Assembly (NCBI RefSeq): GCF_021531815.1
Contig: NZ_JADYUM010000012.1
Span: forward strand, 18,160-82,159
Source: Pseudoflavonifractor phocaeensis
Lineage (GTDB): Bacteria; Bacillota; Clostridia; Oscillospirales; Oscillospiraceae
DNA length: 64,000 nt
Direction of reading: 5' to 3'
Shown here: positions 1 to 7,818 of the stretch, piece by piece
Position numbering within the stretch: position 1 is the first letter of the stretch
Layout: each line of letters opens with the position of its first letter
Translations under genes and position numbers: made by a program
The notes under the pieces: generated by a model
Told to the model about the DNA's origin: nothing
The model's database searches: none
Seen by the model: only the letters and a program-made list of their open reading frames with translations

Positions 1-309
1 GATCTCCAATTCGTTGTCCAGCAACAAATAGCGGATGCGGCTGAAAATATTCATTCTGGGACGCGCTTTTTTTTCTTCTGGGAGGGGCTGCGGCAGAACG
101 TCGGCTTGGTTTTCCTGAGCTGCGGCGGTATGTTCGCCCCGGGTGGAGTAATAAGCCTCCTCGGGACGGGGGATGGCCCCTTTCTCCTCCAGGTAGATCA
201 GGGCGTCCAGCAGATTGCCGCCGCTGTACTCCAGTGCCTCCTTGGCCTGGGCGTAGCTGACGTCGGCCTTTTCCCGCAGACGCTCCACCTGTTCCAATGT
301 GATCTCCAT
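1..309 (-). CDS. DUF4342/UBA-like domain protein (3' end outside window)
   Basis: The reading frame runs leftward from ATG at 309 and is still open at base 1, so only the first 103 residues are visible. The N terminus (about residues 1-45) reads as a UBA-like helical domain of the DUF4342 kind, with the pattern ITLEQVERLREKADVSYAQAKEAL and a following LLDALIYLEE segment. A charged linker follows, then the start of a basic segment (RMNIFSRIRYLLL) that usually leads into a membrane-proximal helix. AAAGGAG lies 8 bases before the ATG. A TATACT-like -10 on the minus strand is at 467-472 without a convincing -35. The biochemical role of this family is not known to me; domain naming is by pattern recognition. 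Confidence 0.7.
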   Translation of the reverse strand, partial: MEITLEQVERLREKADVSYAQAKEALEYSGGNLLDALIYLEEKGAIPRPEEAYYSTRGEHTAAAQENQADVLPQPLPEEKKARPRMNIFSRIRYLLLDNELEI

Positions 310-556
310 AAAATGGCTCCTTTCGCCCGGTCGGCTCCTGATGGTCAGCCTCAGGGTACCACGACCGGCTTGAAAGAAATTTTACCGATCATTAAAATTG
401 CATTAAGTATTTGTTTGCCCATGGGAACCAAACCCCGCGCGGGGCGGGCGTTATTCCCCTGCCCACAGTATAGCATGCCTGCCGCCGCAAAAAAAGACAA
501 ACTTTCAACGTGAAAATTCACCTCGTTAGCACACTGAAATACAGAAAAATTTTCTC

Positions 557-585
557 TTGACAAACGGGAATGGGGGACGTATAAT
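557..585 (+). promoter_or_regulatory. Sigma-A promoter of the aspS-gatCAB operon
   Basis: TTGACA (557-562) and TATAAT (580-585) are both perfect consensus and separated by 17 bases. Transcription should begin near 592, giving a leader of about 318 bases before aspS. Confidence 0.9.
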
Positions 586-591
586 CCGTCC

Positions 592-868
592 ATAATATTT
601 CAAAAGCGCCGACGAAGACCGCGCTCCACGGCGTCCAACAGAGAGACCGGGCCACTGTGCTGAAAGCCCGGTTGGGAAAGACGGAGACGCGCAACACTTC
701 CGAGCTGACAGTTCGAAGCATTCCGCTTGAGGGCTGTCCGTCTTCCCCACGTTACCGGGGCTCGAAAGAGGTTCCTTGTTGGAGGAGCAACGCGGGTGGT
801 ACCGCGGAATCATGGAAACGATGATTTCGTCCCGGGTCGTATTGTTGATACGACCCGGGACGTTTTTT
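592..868 (+). promoter_or_regulatory. T-box riboswitch leader controlling aspS-gatCAB
   Basis: The conserved T-box core (GCGGGTGGTACCGCG) lies at 793-807 and includes the TGGT that pairs with the tRNA acceptor end. It is followed at 828-868 by a strong intrinsic terminator. Upstream there is a Stem I-like fold: ACCGGGC (646-652) pairs with GCCCGGT (666-672), and GCGTC (631-635) with GACGC (686-690). T-boxes sense uncharged tRNA and prevent termination. The specifier triplet cannot be fixed by eye. AAC (Asn) at 693-695 and GAC (Asp) at 686-688 are both on the correct 3' side of Stem I. Either fits the downstream transamidation pathway, and the equivalent clostridial leader has been described as sensing more than one tRNA. 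Confidence 0.9.
828..868 (+). terminator. T-box expression-platform terminator
   Basis: A 15-bp perfect stem (828-842 with 848-862), a 5-base loop and a run of six T form the terminator that competes with the T-box antiterminator. Confidence 0.9.
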
Positions 869-909
869 GTTCCGGGGACGTATCCAAGGCAGAAAGGAAT
901 GTGAAAACC

Positions 910-2229
910 ATGGAATTTGTCACCGGAACACAGAAAACCGCCATTACTGCATCTGAGATCGCCTCCGGCGCGCTGGATGGACAGACCGTCACCGTCAAGG
1001 GCGCGGTCCATGCCCTGCGGGAGCTGGGCGGCATCGACTTCATCACCCTGCGCCTGCGGGACGGCGTTCTCCAGTGCGTCTGCGGGCCTGAGGGCCTGCC
1101 CGAGGGGCTGACGGAGGAGTGCACGATCGCCGTGACCGGCGCCCTCCGGAGAGAGGAACGGGCTCCCGGTGGCCGGGAACTGGCGATGGAGTCCCTTCAG
1201 ATCCTGTCCCGTCCCGCCGAGGCCATGCCGGTCCCTGTGTCCAAGTGGAAGCTGAACCTGAATCTGGACACCGAGTTGGGCCTGCGTCCGGTGGTGCTGC
1301 GCAACCTGCGGGAGCGGTCGGTGTTCAAGATCCAGGAGGGCCTGTCCCGGGCCTTCCGGGAGTACCTGACAAAGGAGGGCTTCACCGAGATCCACACCCC
1401 TAAGATCGTCCACGCCGGAGCCGAGGGCGGCAGCAATATTTTCCGCCTGGACTACTTTGGAAGAAAGGCCTTCCTGGGCCAGTCCCCCCAGTTCTATAAG
1501 CAGACCATGGTGGGCGTGTTCGAGCGGGTCTTTGAAGTGGCCCCCGTCTTCCGGGCTGAAAAGCACAACACCCAGCGCCACCTGAACGAGTACACCTCCC
1601 TGGACTTCGAGATGGGCTATATCGACTCCTTTGAGGACATCATGGCCATGGAGGCCGGCTTCCTGAAATACGCCATGGAGCTGCTGAAAGCCGAGTACGC
1701 CGACGATCTCAAGCGGCTGGACGTGGAGCTGCCCGAGGTGGATAAGATCCCTGCCGTCCGCTTTGACGAGGCCAAGCGGCTGGCCGCTGAGAAGTACGGC
1801 CGCCCCATCCGGGACCCCTTCGACCTGGAGCCCGAGGAGGAGCACAACATCGGTCGCTACTTCAAGGAGGAGTATGGCGCCGACTTCGTGTTCGTCACCC
1901 ACTACCCCACCAAGAAGCGCCCCTTTTACGCCATGGACGACCCTGCCGACCCCCGCTACACCCTGTCCTTCGACCTGCTGTTCCGGGGCATGGAGGTGAC
2001 CACCGGCGGCCAGCGCATCCACGACTACCAGGCCCAGGTGGAGAAGATGCTGTCCAAGGGGATGCACCCCGAGGAGTTTGAGAGCTACCTGATGATCCAC
2101 AAGCACGGCATGCCCCCCCACGGCGGCCTGGGCATCGGCCTGGAGCGGCTCACCGCCCGGCTGTGCGGCCTGGACAACGTGCGCTACGCCAGCCTGTTCC
2201 CCCGGGATTTGAACCGGCTGGAGCCCTAA
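910..2229 (+). CDS. aspS: Aspartyl-tRNA synthetase, archaeal-type (probably non-discriminating)
   Basis: This 439-residue class II synthetase charges tRNA-Asp and, in organisms that use GatCAB, also tRNA-Asn with aspartate. Residues 1-110 are the OB-fold anticodon-binding domain. The catalytic core carries motif 2 (FRAEKHNTQRHLNEY) and a motif 3 region ending GLGIGLERL then LFPRD. The GAD insertion domain of ordinary bacterial AspRS (about 590 aa) is absent, so it belongs to the archaeal/AspS2 type. The ATG at 910 is preferred over upstream in-frame starts, which would lie inside the T-box, because AGAAAGGAA sits just before it. Location with gatCAB under one T-box supports relaxed tRNA specificity, which is inferred and not visible as a residue. 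Confidence 0.93.
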   Translation: MEFVTGTQKTAITASEIASGALDGQTVTVKGAVHALRELGGIDFITLRLRDGVLQCVCGPEGLPEGLTEECTIAVTGALRREERAPGGRELAMESLQILSRPAEAMPVPVSKWKLNLNLDTELGLRPVVLRNLRERSVFKIQEGLSRAFREYLTKEGFTEIHTPKIVHAGAEGGSNIFRLDYFGRKAFLGQSPQFYKQTMVGVFERVFEVAPVFRAEKHNTQRHLNEYTSLDFEMGYIDSFEDIMAMEAGFLKYAMELLKAEYADDLKRLDVELPEVDKIPAVRFDEAKRLAAEKYGRPIRDPFDLEPEEEHNIGRYFKEEYGADFVFVTHYPTKKRPFYAMDDPADPRYTLSFDLLFRGMEVTTGGQRIHDYQAQVEKMLSKGMHPEEFESYLMIHKHGMPPHGGLGIGLERLTARLCGLDNVRYASLFPRDLNRLEP

Positions 2230-2253
2230 ATGCGGAGGAAAGGAGCAAATGCT

Positions 2254-2541
2254 ATGAAGATCACGACAGAAATGGTCGATTACATCTCCGTCCTCTCCCG
2301 GCTGAAGCTGCCGGAGGAGGAGAAGGAGAAGATGACGGGCGAGCTGGAGCAGATCATCGCCTATATGGACACCCTGAACGCCCTGGACACCAGCAGCGTG
2401 GAGCCAATGAGCCACGTGTTCCCGGTGAAAAACGTGCTGCGGGAGGACGAGGTGGTCCCCTCCTTCGACCGGGCCGAGCTGCTGAAAAACGCCCCCAAGG
2501 CGGACGAGGAAGCCTTCCTGGTCCCCAAGACGGTGGAATAA
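2254..2541 (+). CDS. gatC: Asp-tRNA(Asn)/Glu-tRNA(Gln) amidotransferase subunit C
   Basis: A 95-residue GatC, the small subunit that wraps GatA and GatB together. Typical features are the N-terminal pattern VDYISVLSRLKLPEEE, the helix QIIAYMDTLNALDT, and the segment around SHVFP followed by LREDEV. The ATG at 2254 follows AAAGGAG by about 9 bases; an in-frame ATG at 2230 overlaps the end of aspS and lacks a good ribosome-binding site. It lies 24 bases after aspS and 12 before gatA, so it is translated from the same T-box-controlled message. Confidence 0.95.
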   Translation: MKITTEMVDYISVLSRLKLPEEEKEKMTGELEQIIAYMDTLNALDTSSVEPMSHVFPVKNVLREDEVVPSFDRAELLKNAPKADEEAFLVPKTVE

Positions 2542-2553
2542 GGAGGAGCGACG

Positions 2554-4026
2554 ATGAAAGAGATTTTGAACCTGACCGCCCTCCAGCTGGGCGCGGCCAT
2601 CCGGAAGGGGGAGGTCAGCCCCGTGGAGGCCGCCAGGGCCGCCCTGGAGCAGATCGAGGCCACCAAGTCCGACAACGCCTTCGTGGCCCTCACCGCCGAG
2701 GCTGCTTTGCAGCGGGCCGAGGAAGTGGGCAAAAAGATCGCCGCCGGGGAGCTGACCGGCCCGCTGGCCGGCGTGCCCCTGGGCATCAAGGACAACATCT
2801 GTACCCGTGGCGTGTCCACCACCTGCGCCTCCAAGATTTTGACGGGTTTTGAACCCCCCTACAACGCCACCCTGGTGGAGAAGCTGGACGCCCTGGGGGC
2901 CGTCTCCCTGGGCAAGCTGAACATGGACGAGTTCGCCATGGGCTCCACCACCGAGACCTCTTTTTATGGTCCCACCCACAACCCCTGGGACGCCGGACGG
3001 GTGCCCGGCGGTTCCTCCGGCGGCGCGGCCGCCGCGGTGGCGGCCCGCTCCTGCTGGTACGCCATCGGCTCGGACACTGGCGGCTCCATCCGCCAGCCCG
3101 CCGCCTACTGCGGCGTCACCGGCATCAAGCCCACCTACGGTACCGTGTCCCGCTACGGCCTCATCGCCTACGCCTCCTCCCTGGACCAGATGGGTCCCCT
3201 GGCCCGGGACGCCGCCGACTGCGCTGCCGTCCTGGACGCCGTGATGGGCAAGGACCCCCGGGACGGCACCTCCCTGGACGTCCCCGCCGGAAACCTGTTG
3301 GCCGGTCTCACCGGGGATGTGCGGGGCATGAAGATCGGAATCCCCGCCGACTGCTTCGGGGACGGCCTGGACCCCGAGGTGAAAAAGAGCGTGCTGGCCG
3401 TGGCCGACGTGCTGCGCGCCCGGGGCGCGGAAATCGTGGAGTTCACCTTCCCGGTGATGGAGTATGTGGTGCCCACCTACTATATCATCGCCGCCGCCGA
3501 GGCCAGCTCCAACCTGTCCCGGTTCGACGGGGTCAAGTACGGCTGGCGGGCCGAGGGGTACGAGGATCTCACCGACCTATATAACCGCACCCGCACCGAG
3601 GGCTTCGGCTCCGAGGTGAAGCGCCGCATCCTGCTGGGCACCTTCGTGCTGTCCTCCGGCTACTACGACGCCTACTATAAAAAGGCCCTCCAGGTGAAGG
3701 GGCTCATCAAGCAGGCCTTTGACGACGCCTTCGGCAAGTGCGACCTGATGCTCACCCCCGTGGCCCCCACCACCGCCCCCAGAATCGGCGAGAGCCTGTC
3801 TGATCCTTTGCAGATGTACCTGTCCGACATCTATACCGTGTCGGTGAACCTGGCCGGCCTGCCCGGCCTGTCCATGCCCTGCGGCTTCGACTCCAAGGGC
3901 ATGCCCATCGGGGCCCAGCTCATCGGCCCCGCCCTGGGGGAGGCCAAGGTGCTGAACGCCGCCCACGCCTTCCAGCTGGATACCGACTACCATAAACAAT
4001 CCCCCGTAGGAAAGGAGGCGCGCTGA
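2554..4026 (+). CDS. gatA: Asp-tRNA(Asn)/Glu-tRNA(Gln) amidotransferase subunit A
   Basis: A 490-residue amidase-signature enzyme. It hydrolyses glutamine to ammonia, which passes to GatB for amidation of mis-charged Asp-tRNA(Asn) or Glu-tRNA(Gln). The Ser-cisSer-Lys triad is visible as Lys79 (GIKDN), Ser154 (PGGSSGG) and Ser178 (SDTGGSIRQP). Length matches the family. AAGGAGGA precedes the ATG. The stop codon lies one base before gatB, which implies translational coupling. Confidence 0.97.
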   Translation: MKEILNLTALQLGAAIRKGEVSPVEAARAALEQIEATKSDNAFVALTAEAALQRAEEVGKKIAAGELTGPLAGVPLGIKDNICTRGVSTTCASKILTGFEPPYNATLVEKLDALGAVSLGKLNMDEFAMGSTTETSFYGPTHNPWDAGRVPGGSSGGAAAAVAARSCWYAIGSDTGGSIRQPAAYCGVTGIKPTYGTVSRYGLIAYASSLDQMGPLARDAADCAAVLDAVMGKDPRDGTSLDVPAGNLLAGLTGDVRGMKIGIPADCFGDGLDPEVKKSVLAVADVLRARGAEIVEFTFPVMEYVVPTYYIIAAAEASSNLSRFDGVKYGWRAEGYEDLTDLYNRTRTEGFGSEVKRRILLGTFVLSSGYYDAYYKKALQVKGLIKQAFDDAFGKCDLMLTPVAPTTAPRIGESLSDPLQMYLSDIYTVSVNLAGLPGLSMPCGFDSKGMPIGAQLIGPALGEAKVLNAAHAFQLDTDYHKQSPVGKEAR

Positions 4027-4027
4027 T

Positions 4028-5458
4028 ATGACCTGGGAAACTGTCATCGGTCTGGAGACCCATGTGGAGCTGGCCACCAAGACCAAGATATTTTGCTCCT
4101 GCACCACCGAGTTCGGCGGCGCGCCCAACACCCACTGCTGCCCCGTGTGTACCGGCATGCCCGGCACCCTGCCTGTGGTCAACCGGCAGGTGGTCCGGTT
4201 CGCCGCCAAGGCCGGCCTGGCCCTGAACTGCGAGATCACCCGGTACAACAAGTTTGACCGGAAGAACTACTTCTACCCCGACCTGCCCAAGGCCTACCAG
4301 GTGTCCCAGCTCTACCTGCCCATCGCCCGGAACGGCCGGGTGCCCATCAAGACCGAGTCGGTGGAAAAGGACATCCGCATCCATGAGCTGCACATGGAGG
4401 AGGACGCGGGCAAGCTGGTCCACGACCCCTGGATCGACCAGACCAAGTGCGACTACAACCGCTGCGGCGTGCCCCTGATCGAGATCGTCACCGAGCCCGA
4501 TTTCCGCTCCGCCGACGAGGTCATCGCCTACCTGGAGAAGCTGAAATCCACCCTGGAGTACCTGGGGGTGTCCGACTGTAAGATGCAGGAGGGATCTCTC
4601 CGCTGCGACGTGAACCTGTCCGTCCGCCCCGCCGGCAGCACCGAGCTGGGCACCCGCACCGAGATGAAGAACCTGAACTCCTTCAAGGCCATCTCCCGGG
4701 CCATCGAGTATGAGGCCCGCCGCCAGATCGAGCTGATCGAGGAGGGCAAGCGGGTGGTCCAGGAGACCCGCCGCTGGGACGACAACAAGGACGCCACCTT
4801 CTCCATGCGCTCCAAGGAGAACGCCCAGGACTACCGCTACTTCCCCGAGCCCGATATCCCGCCTCTGGAGCTGTCCCAGGAGTATCTGGAGCAGCTGCGG
4901 GCTGAGCAGCCCGAGATGGCGGAGGCCAGAAAGGCACGCTATCAGGAACAGTACGGCCTGCCCGAGTATGACGCGGGCATCCTCATCAGCCAGAAGGCCC
5001 TGGTGGACTTCTTCGAGGAGACGGTGGCCCTGGGGGCCCCCGCCAAGGAGGTGTCCAACTGGATGCTGGGCGACATGATGCGCCGGCTGAAGGACGAGGA
5101 GCTGGAGCCCAAGGACATGAAGCTGACCCCCGCCAACCTGGCCAAGCTCATCAAGCTGATTGCCGACGGCAAGATCAACCGCAACACCGCCGCCAAGGTC
5201 TTCCGGGCCATCTTCCCGGACAACGCCGACGCGGAGGAGTATGTGAAGACCCACGGTCTGGAACAGGTCAACGACGCCGGACTGGTGGCCCAGGTGGTGG
5301 AGAAGGTCTTTGCCGCCAACGAATCCGCAGTGGCCGATTACCGGGCCGGCAACCAGAAGGTCATGGGCTTTTTGGTGGGCCAGGTCATGAAGGAACTGAA
5401 GGGCAAGGCCGATCCCAAGGCCGTCAACCAGGCGGTACGGGAAAAATTGGAGGGCTGA
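4028..5458 (+). CDS. gatB: Asp-tRNA(Asn)/Glu-tRNA(Gln) amidotransferase subunit B
   Basis: A 476-residue GatB, the tRNA-binding and kinase/amidating subunit. The N-terminal cradle carries the hallmark VIGLETHVEL and the zinc-site cysteine pattern FCSCTTEFG ... CCPVCTGMPGTLPV. The core has HMEEDAGKL and NRCGVPLIEIVTEPD. The C terminus has the helical and YqeY-like tail (NRNTAAKVFRAIF). It closes the operon; the first terminator downstream is at 5588-5621. Together with aspS this gives a complete route for Asn-tRNA and, with a non-discriminating GluRS elsewhere, Gln-tRNA. Confidence 0.97.
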   Translation: MTWETVIGLETHVELATKTKIFCSCTTEFGGAPNTHCCPVCTGMPGTLPVVNRQVVRFAAKAGLALNCEITRYNKFDRKNYFYPDLPKAYQVSQLYLPIARNGRVPIKTESVEKDIRIHELHMEEDAGKLVHDPWIDQTKCDYNRCGVPLIEIVTEPDFRSADEVIAYLEKLKSTLEYLGVSDCKMQEGSLRCDVNLSVRPAGSTELGTRTEMKNLNSFKAISRAIEYEARRQIELIEEGKRVVQETRRWDDNKDATFSMRSKENAQDYRYFPEPDIPPLELSQEYLEQLRAEQPEMAEARKARYQEQYGLPEYDAGILISQKALVDFFEETVALGAPAKEVSNWMLGDMMRRLKDEELEPKDMKLTPANLAKLIKLIADGKINRNTAAKVFRAIFPDNADAEEYVKTHGLEQVNDAGLVAQVVEKVFAANESAVADYRAGNQKVMGFLVGQVMKELKGKADPKAVNQAVREKLEG

Positions 5459-5587
5459 GTCCGCCGATTGTGGGGCAACAAAAAACGGATACACAATATA
5501 TTGCGACTTGAAGGCGAAATAAAAATATATATTGTGAGCCGTAACGGAAAGTGTAAACTAAATAGAACATTAGTTTTATATCGAAAA

Positions 5588-5621
5588 ACCGCTGATTTTC
5601 CAGGAAATCGGCGGTTTTTTT
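5588..5621 (+). terminator. Rho-independent terminator downstream of gatB
   Basis: An 11-bp stem (5588-5598 with 5605-5615, one G-T pair) is preceded by A5 and followed by a run of T, so it may work in both directions. It separates the transamidation operon from the division cluster. Confidence 0.8.
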
Positions 5622-5645
5622 CTTTTCAAATTGCGAAAAAAACTC

Positions 5646-5674
5646 TTGCAATTTATGTCAACAGCCCTTATACT
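5646..5674 (+). promoter_or_regulatory. Promoter of the mraZ division/wall cluster
   Basis: TTGCAA (5646-5651), a 17-base spacer, then TATACT (5669-5674). It lies 70 bases before mraZ and immediately upstream of TGGGG repeats. Confidence 0.75.
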
Positions 5675-5684
5675 AAAACCATGG

Positions 5685-5730
5685 TGGGGCAAAGTGGGGT
5701 AAAATCCCCATAAAAGAAATTAAAGTGGGG
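5685..5730 (+). promoter_or_regulatory. Probable MraZ operator (TGGGG repeats)
   Basis: TGGGG occurs at 5685-5689 and 5695-5699, exactly 10 bases apart. A mirrored TCCCC follows at 5705-5709 and another TGGGG at 5726-5730. MraZ proteins are known to bind TGGGN repeats spaced by 5 bases in front of their own gene, so this is a likely autoregulatory site just downstream of the promoter. Confidence 0.65.
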
Positions 5731-5744
5731 GAGAGGTGGACAGC

Positions 5745-6158
5745 ATGACTGGCACGTACGAGCACAGCATCGATGCCAAGGGCCGTCTGTTCATCCCTGC
5801 CAAGCTCCGGGTGGAGCTGGGCGAGACCTTCTACCTGGCCATGGGCGTGGACGCCTGTCTGGCCATTTATCCCCAGTCCACCTGGGACCGCTTCACCGAA
5901 AAATTTGCCTCTCTGCCCATGAGCCAGTCCAAGGCTATGCGCCCCCTGTTCGCCAACGCCACCAAATGTGAACTGGACGCCCAGGGCCGCATCGTCATTC
6001 CCCAAAAGCTGCGCAAGTACGCCGGACTGGAGAAGGATGCCGTCATTATCGGGGTCAATGACCGGGCGGAGATCTGGGCGGCCGACACCTGGAACGCCCA
6101 GGAGGAAGAAATGACGCCTGAAAAGATGGCCGCCTGTATGGCGGAACTGGGGTTCTGA
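5745..6158 (+). CDS. mraZ: Transcriptional regulator MraZ
   Basis: A 137-residue MraZ with two AbrB-like SpoVT/MraZ half-domains. The first starts YEHSIDAKGRLFIPAKLR, the second is CELDAQGRIVIPQKLRKYAGL; each contains the DxxGR signature. It forms a ring-shaped DNA-binding oligomer that represses the division/wall cluster. The ATG at 5745 follows GGGGAGAGG by 8 bases; the in-frame GTG at 5736 lies inside that ribosome-binding site. It is the first gene of the cluster and ends one base before rsmH. Confidence 0.95.
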   Translation: MTGTYEHSIDAKGRLFIPAKLRVELGETFYLAMGVDACLAIYPQSTWDRFTEKFASLPMSQSKAMRPLFANATKCELDAQGRIVIPQKLRKYAGLEKDAVIIGVNDRAEIWAADTWNAQEEEMTPEKMAACMAELGF

Positions 6159-6159
6159 T

Positions 6160-7158
6160 ATGGCAGAAACGAATGGAACCTTCACCCACCGTCCGGTACT
6201 GCTGGACGAGTGCATTGAGGCGCTGAACATCCGGCCCGACGGGATCTATCTGGACGGCACCCTGGGCCGGGCGGGCCACAGCCGGGAGATCGCCAGGCGG
6301 CTCACCACCGGACGGCTCATCTGCGTGGACCGGGACCAGGCTGCTTTGGACGCCGCGCAGGACCGGCTGGCCGATTGGATGGACAAGGTCACCCTGGTCC
6401 ACAGCAACTTCGACCGGATCGACGCCATTTTAAACGACCTGAGCCTGAGCGGTGTGGACGGGATGCTTTTCGACCTGGGGGTGTCCTCGCCCCAGTTGGA
6501 CGACGGCTCCCGGGGCTTCTCCTACATGGCGGACGCGCCCCTGGACATGCGGATGGACCGCAGCGAGGGACTGACCGCCGCCGACGTGGTCAACACCTGG
6601 AGCCAGGAGGAGCTGCGCCGCATCCTGTTCCAGTACGGGGAGGAGCGGTGTGCCGGCCAGATCGCCGCCGCCATCGTCCGCCGCCGGGCGGACAAGCCCG
6701 TCGAAACGACCCTGGAGCTGGTGGAGGTCATCAAAAGCGCCATGCCTGCCAAGGCGTTAAGGGAGAAGCAGCACCCGGCCAAACGCAGCTTCCAGGCCAT
6801 CCGCATCGCGGTCAACGACGAGCTGGCCTCGGTGGACCGGATGATCCGGGGGGCGGTGCCCCGCCTGAATAAAGGAGGGCGGCTGGCCGTCATCACCTTC
6901 CATTCCCTGGAGGACCGGATCGTGAAAACGGGCCTGGCGGAGTTCGCCAAGGGCTGCACCTGTCCGCCGGACTTTCCGGTGTGTGTCTGCGGCAAGACTC
7001 CGGACGTGAAATTAGTGAACAAAAAGCCCATTCTCCCCACGGAGCGGGAGGTGGAGGAGAACCCCCGGGCCCGGAGCGCCAAGCTGCGGGTGGCGGAGAA
7101 GTTGAAGGACCCCCCGCCGGTCCCGGCGTATAAAGGAAACCTGAGAGAAATGGAGTGA
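6160..7158 (+). CDS. rsmH: 16S rRNA (cytosine1402-N4)-methyltransferase
   Basis: A 332-residue class I SAM-dependent methyltransferase that modifies C1402 of 16S rRNA. The N terminus has THRPVLLDE and the SAM-binding loop DGTLGRAGHS. Later motifs are DLGVSSPQLDD, GFSY, and RSFQAIRIAVNDEL followed by GGRLAVITFHSLEDRIVK. It begins one base after the mraZ stop and is followed within a few bases by ftsL, the conserved order in Firmicutes. Confidence 0.97.
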   Translation: MAETNGTFTHRPVLLDECIEALNIRPDGIYLDGTLGRAGHSREIARRLTTGRLICVDRDQAALDAAQDRLADWMDKVTLVHSNFDRIDAILNDLSLSGVDGMLFDLGVSSPQLDDGSRGFSYMADAPLDMRMDRSEGLTAADVVNTWSQEELRRILFQYGEERCAGQIAAAIVRRRADKPVETTLELVEVIKSAMPAKALREKQHPAKRSFQAIRIAVNDELASVDRMIRGAVPRLNKGGRLAVITFHSLEDRIVKTGLAEFAKGCTCPPDFPVCVCGKTPDVKLVNKKPILPTEREVEENPRARSAKLRVAEKLKDPPPVPAYKGNLREME

Positions 7159-7163
7159 GCGCC

Positions 7164-7727
7164 ATGGCTGCCCGCCGACGCAATACAACCGCATACCACA
7201 CCTATGGCAGCGTAGCCTACGCCCCCGCCTATGACGGCTCCGCCGTCCGCGTTCCCCGCCGGGAGGAAGAACTCCAGCGGGTCCCCCAGCCCCGGACCAG
7301 AGAGCGGGCGCGGCAGAAGGAACTGACCCGGGCCCAGGTACAGGTCCGGGAGGCGGGGCAGGTAGCCCCTTTCGCCGTGGTGGGATTTGTGGCGGTGGCG
7401 GTCTTTGCCGCCCTGCTGCTGCTGAGCTATGTCCAGTACACCGTCCTCAGCAGCGAGATGGTCTCCCTGCGCAGCGAGATGAGTTCCCTCCAGAAGGAGA
7501 ACGCCACCCTGTCCGCCCAGTACGAAAAGGTGTTTGACATGGATACCATCCAGGCAGCTGTGGGAGACACCATGGTCCGGCCCACCAGTGACCAGGTGGT
7601 CTATATCGACCTGTCCGAGCCCGACACCGTGGTGGTGTACGGCGAGCAGGCCGGAGAGAACAGTCTGGTGAGCGCCGTGAAGGAGCTGGGCGCGGTTCTG
7701 GGTGAGTTTATAGAATATTTCCGGTGA
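7164..7727 (+). CDS. ftsL: FtsL/DivIC-like cell division protein
   Basis: About 187 residues with the FtsL layout. A long cytoplasmic N terminus is rich in Arg, Pro and Tyr. A single membrane helix (VGFVAVAVFAALLLLSYV) follows, then a heptad-like coiled coil (EMVSLRSEMSSLQKENATLSAQYEKVFDM kept short in total). FtsL partners with DivIC and DivIB to activate FtsW and the division PBP. Sequence similarity is always weak in this family, so the call rests on topology and position between rsmH and the PBP. The ATG at 7164 has GGAG 8 bases upstream; a GTG at 7155 that overlaps rsmH is possible. Confidence 0.8.
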   Translation: MAARRRNTTAYHTYGSVAYAPAYDGSAVRVPRREEELQRVPQPRTRERARQKELTRAQVQVREAGQVAPFAVVGFVAVAVFAALLLLSYVQYTVLSSEMVSLRSEMSSLQKENATLSAQYEKVFDMDTIQAAVGDTMVRPTSDQVVYIDLSEPDTVVVYGEQAGENSLVSAVKELGAVLGEFIEYFR

Positions 7728-7764
7728 ACCGGCAATATAGTTGAGCGACGAAAGAAACATTCAG

Positions 7765-7793
7765 GGGCGCAAGAAAGGAATTTTCTTGCGCCC
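7765..7793 (+). other. 12-bp perfect hairpin between ftsL and the PBP
   Basis: GGGCGCAAGAAA (7765-7776) pairs perfectly with 7782-7793 around a 5-base loop. There is no proper T run, so it is more likely an RNA-stability or partial-attenuation hairpin inside the operon than a full terminator. Confidence 0.6.
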
Positions 7794-7818
7794 TTCTACC
7801 GCTAAGGGGGAATTTCAA

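Noticed and set aside
526..2979. 817-codon minus-strand open frame across the T-box, aspS and gatA
   Set aside because: It is the antisense shadow of high-GC genes, with repetitive Gly/Gln/His/Leu composition, and would cross a promoter and terminator.
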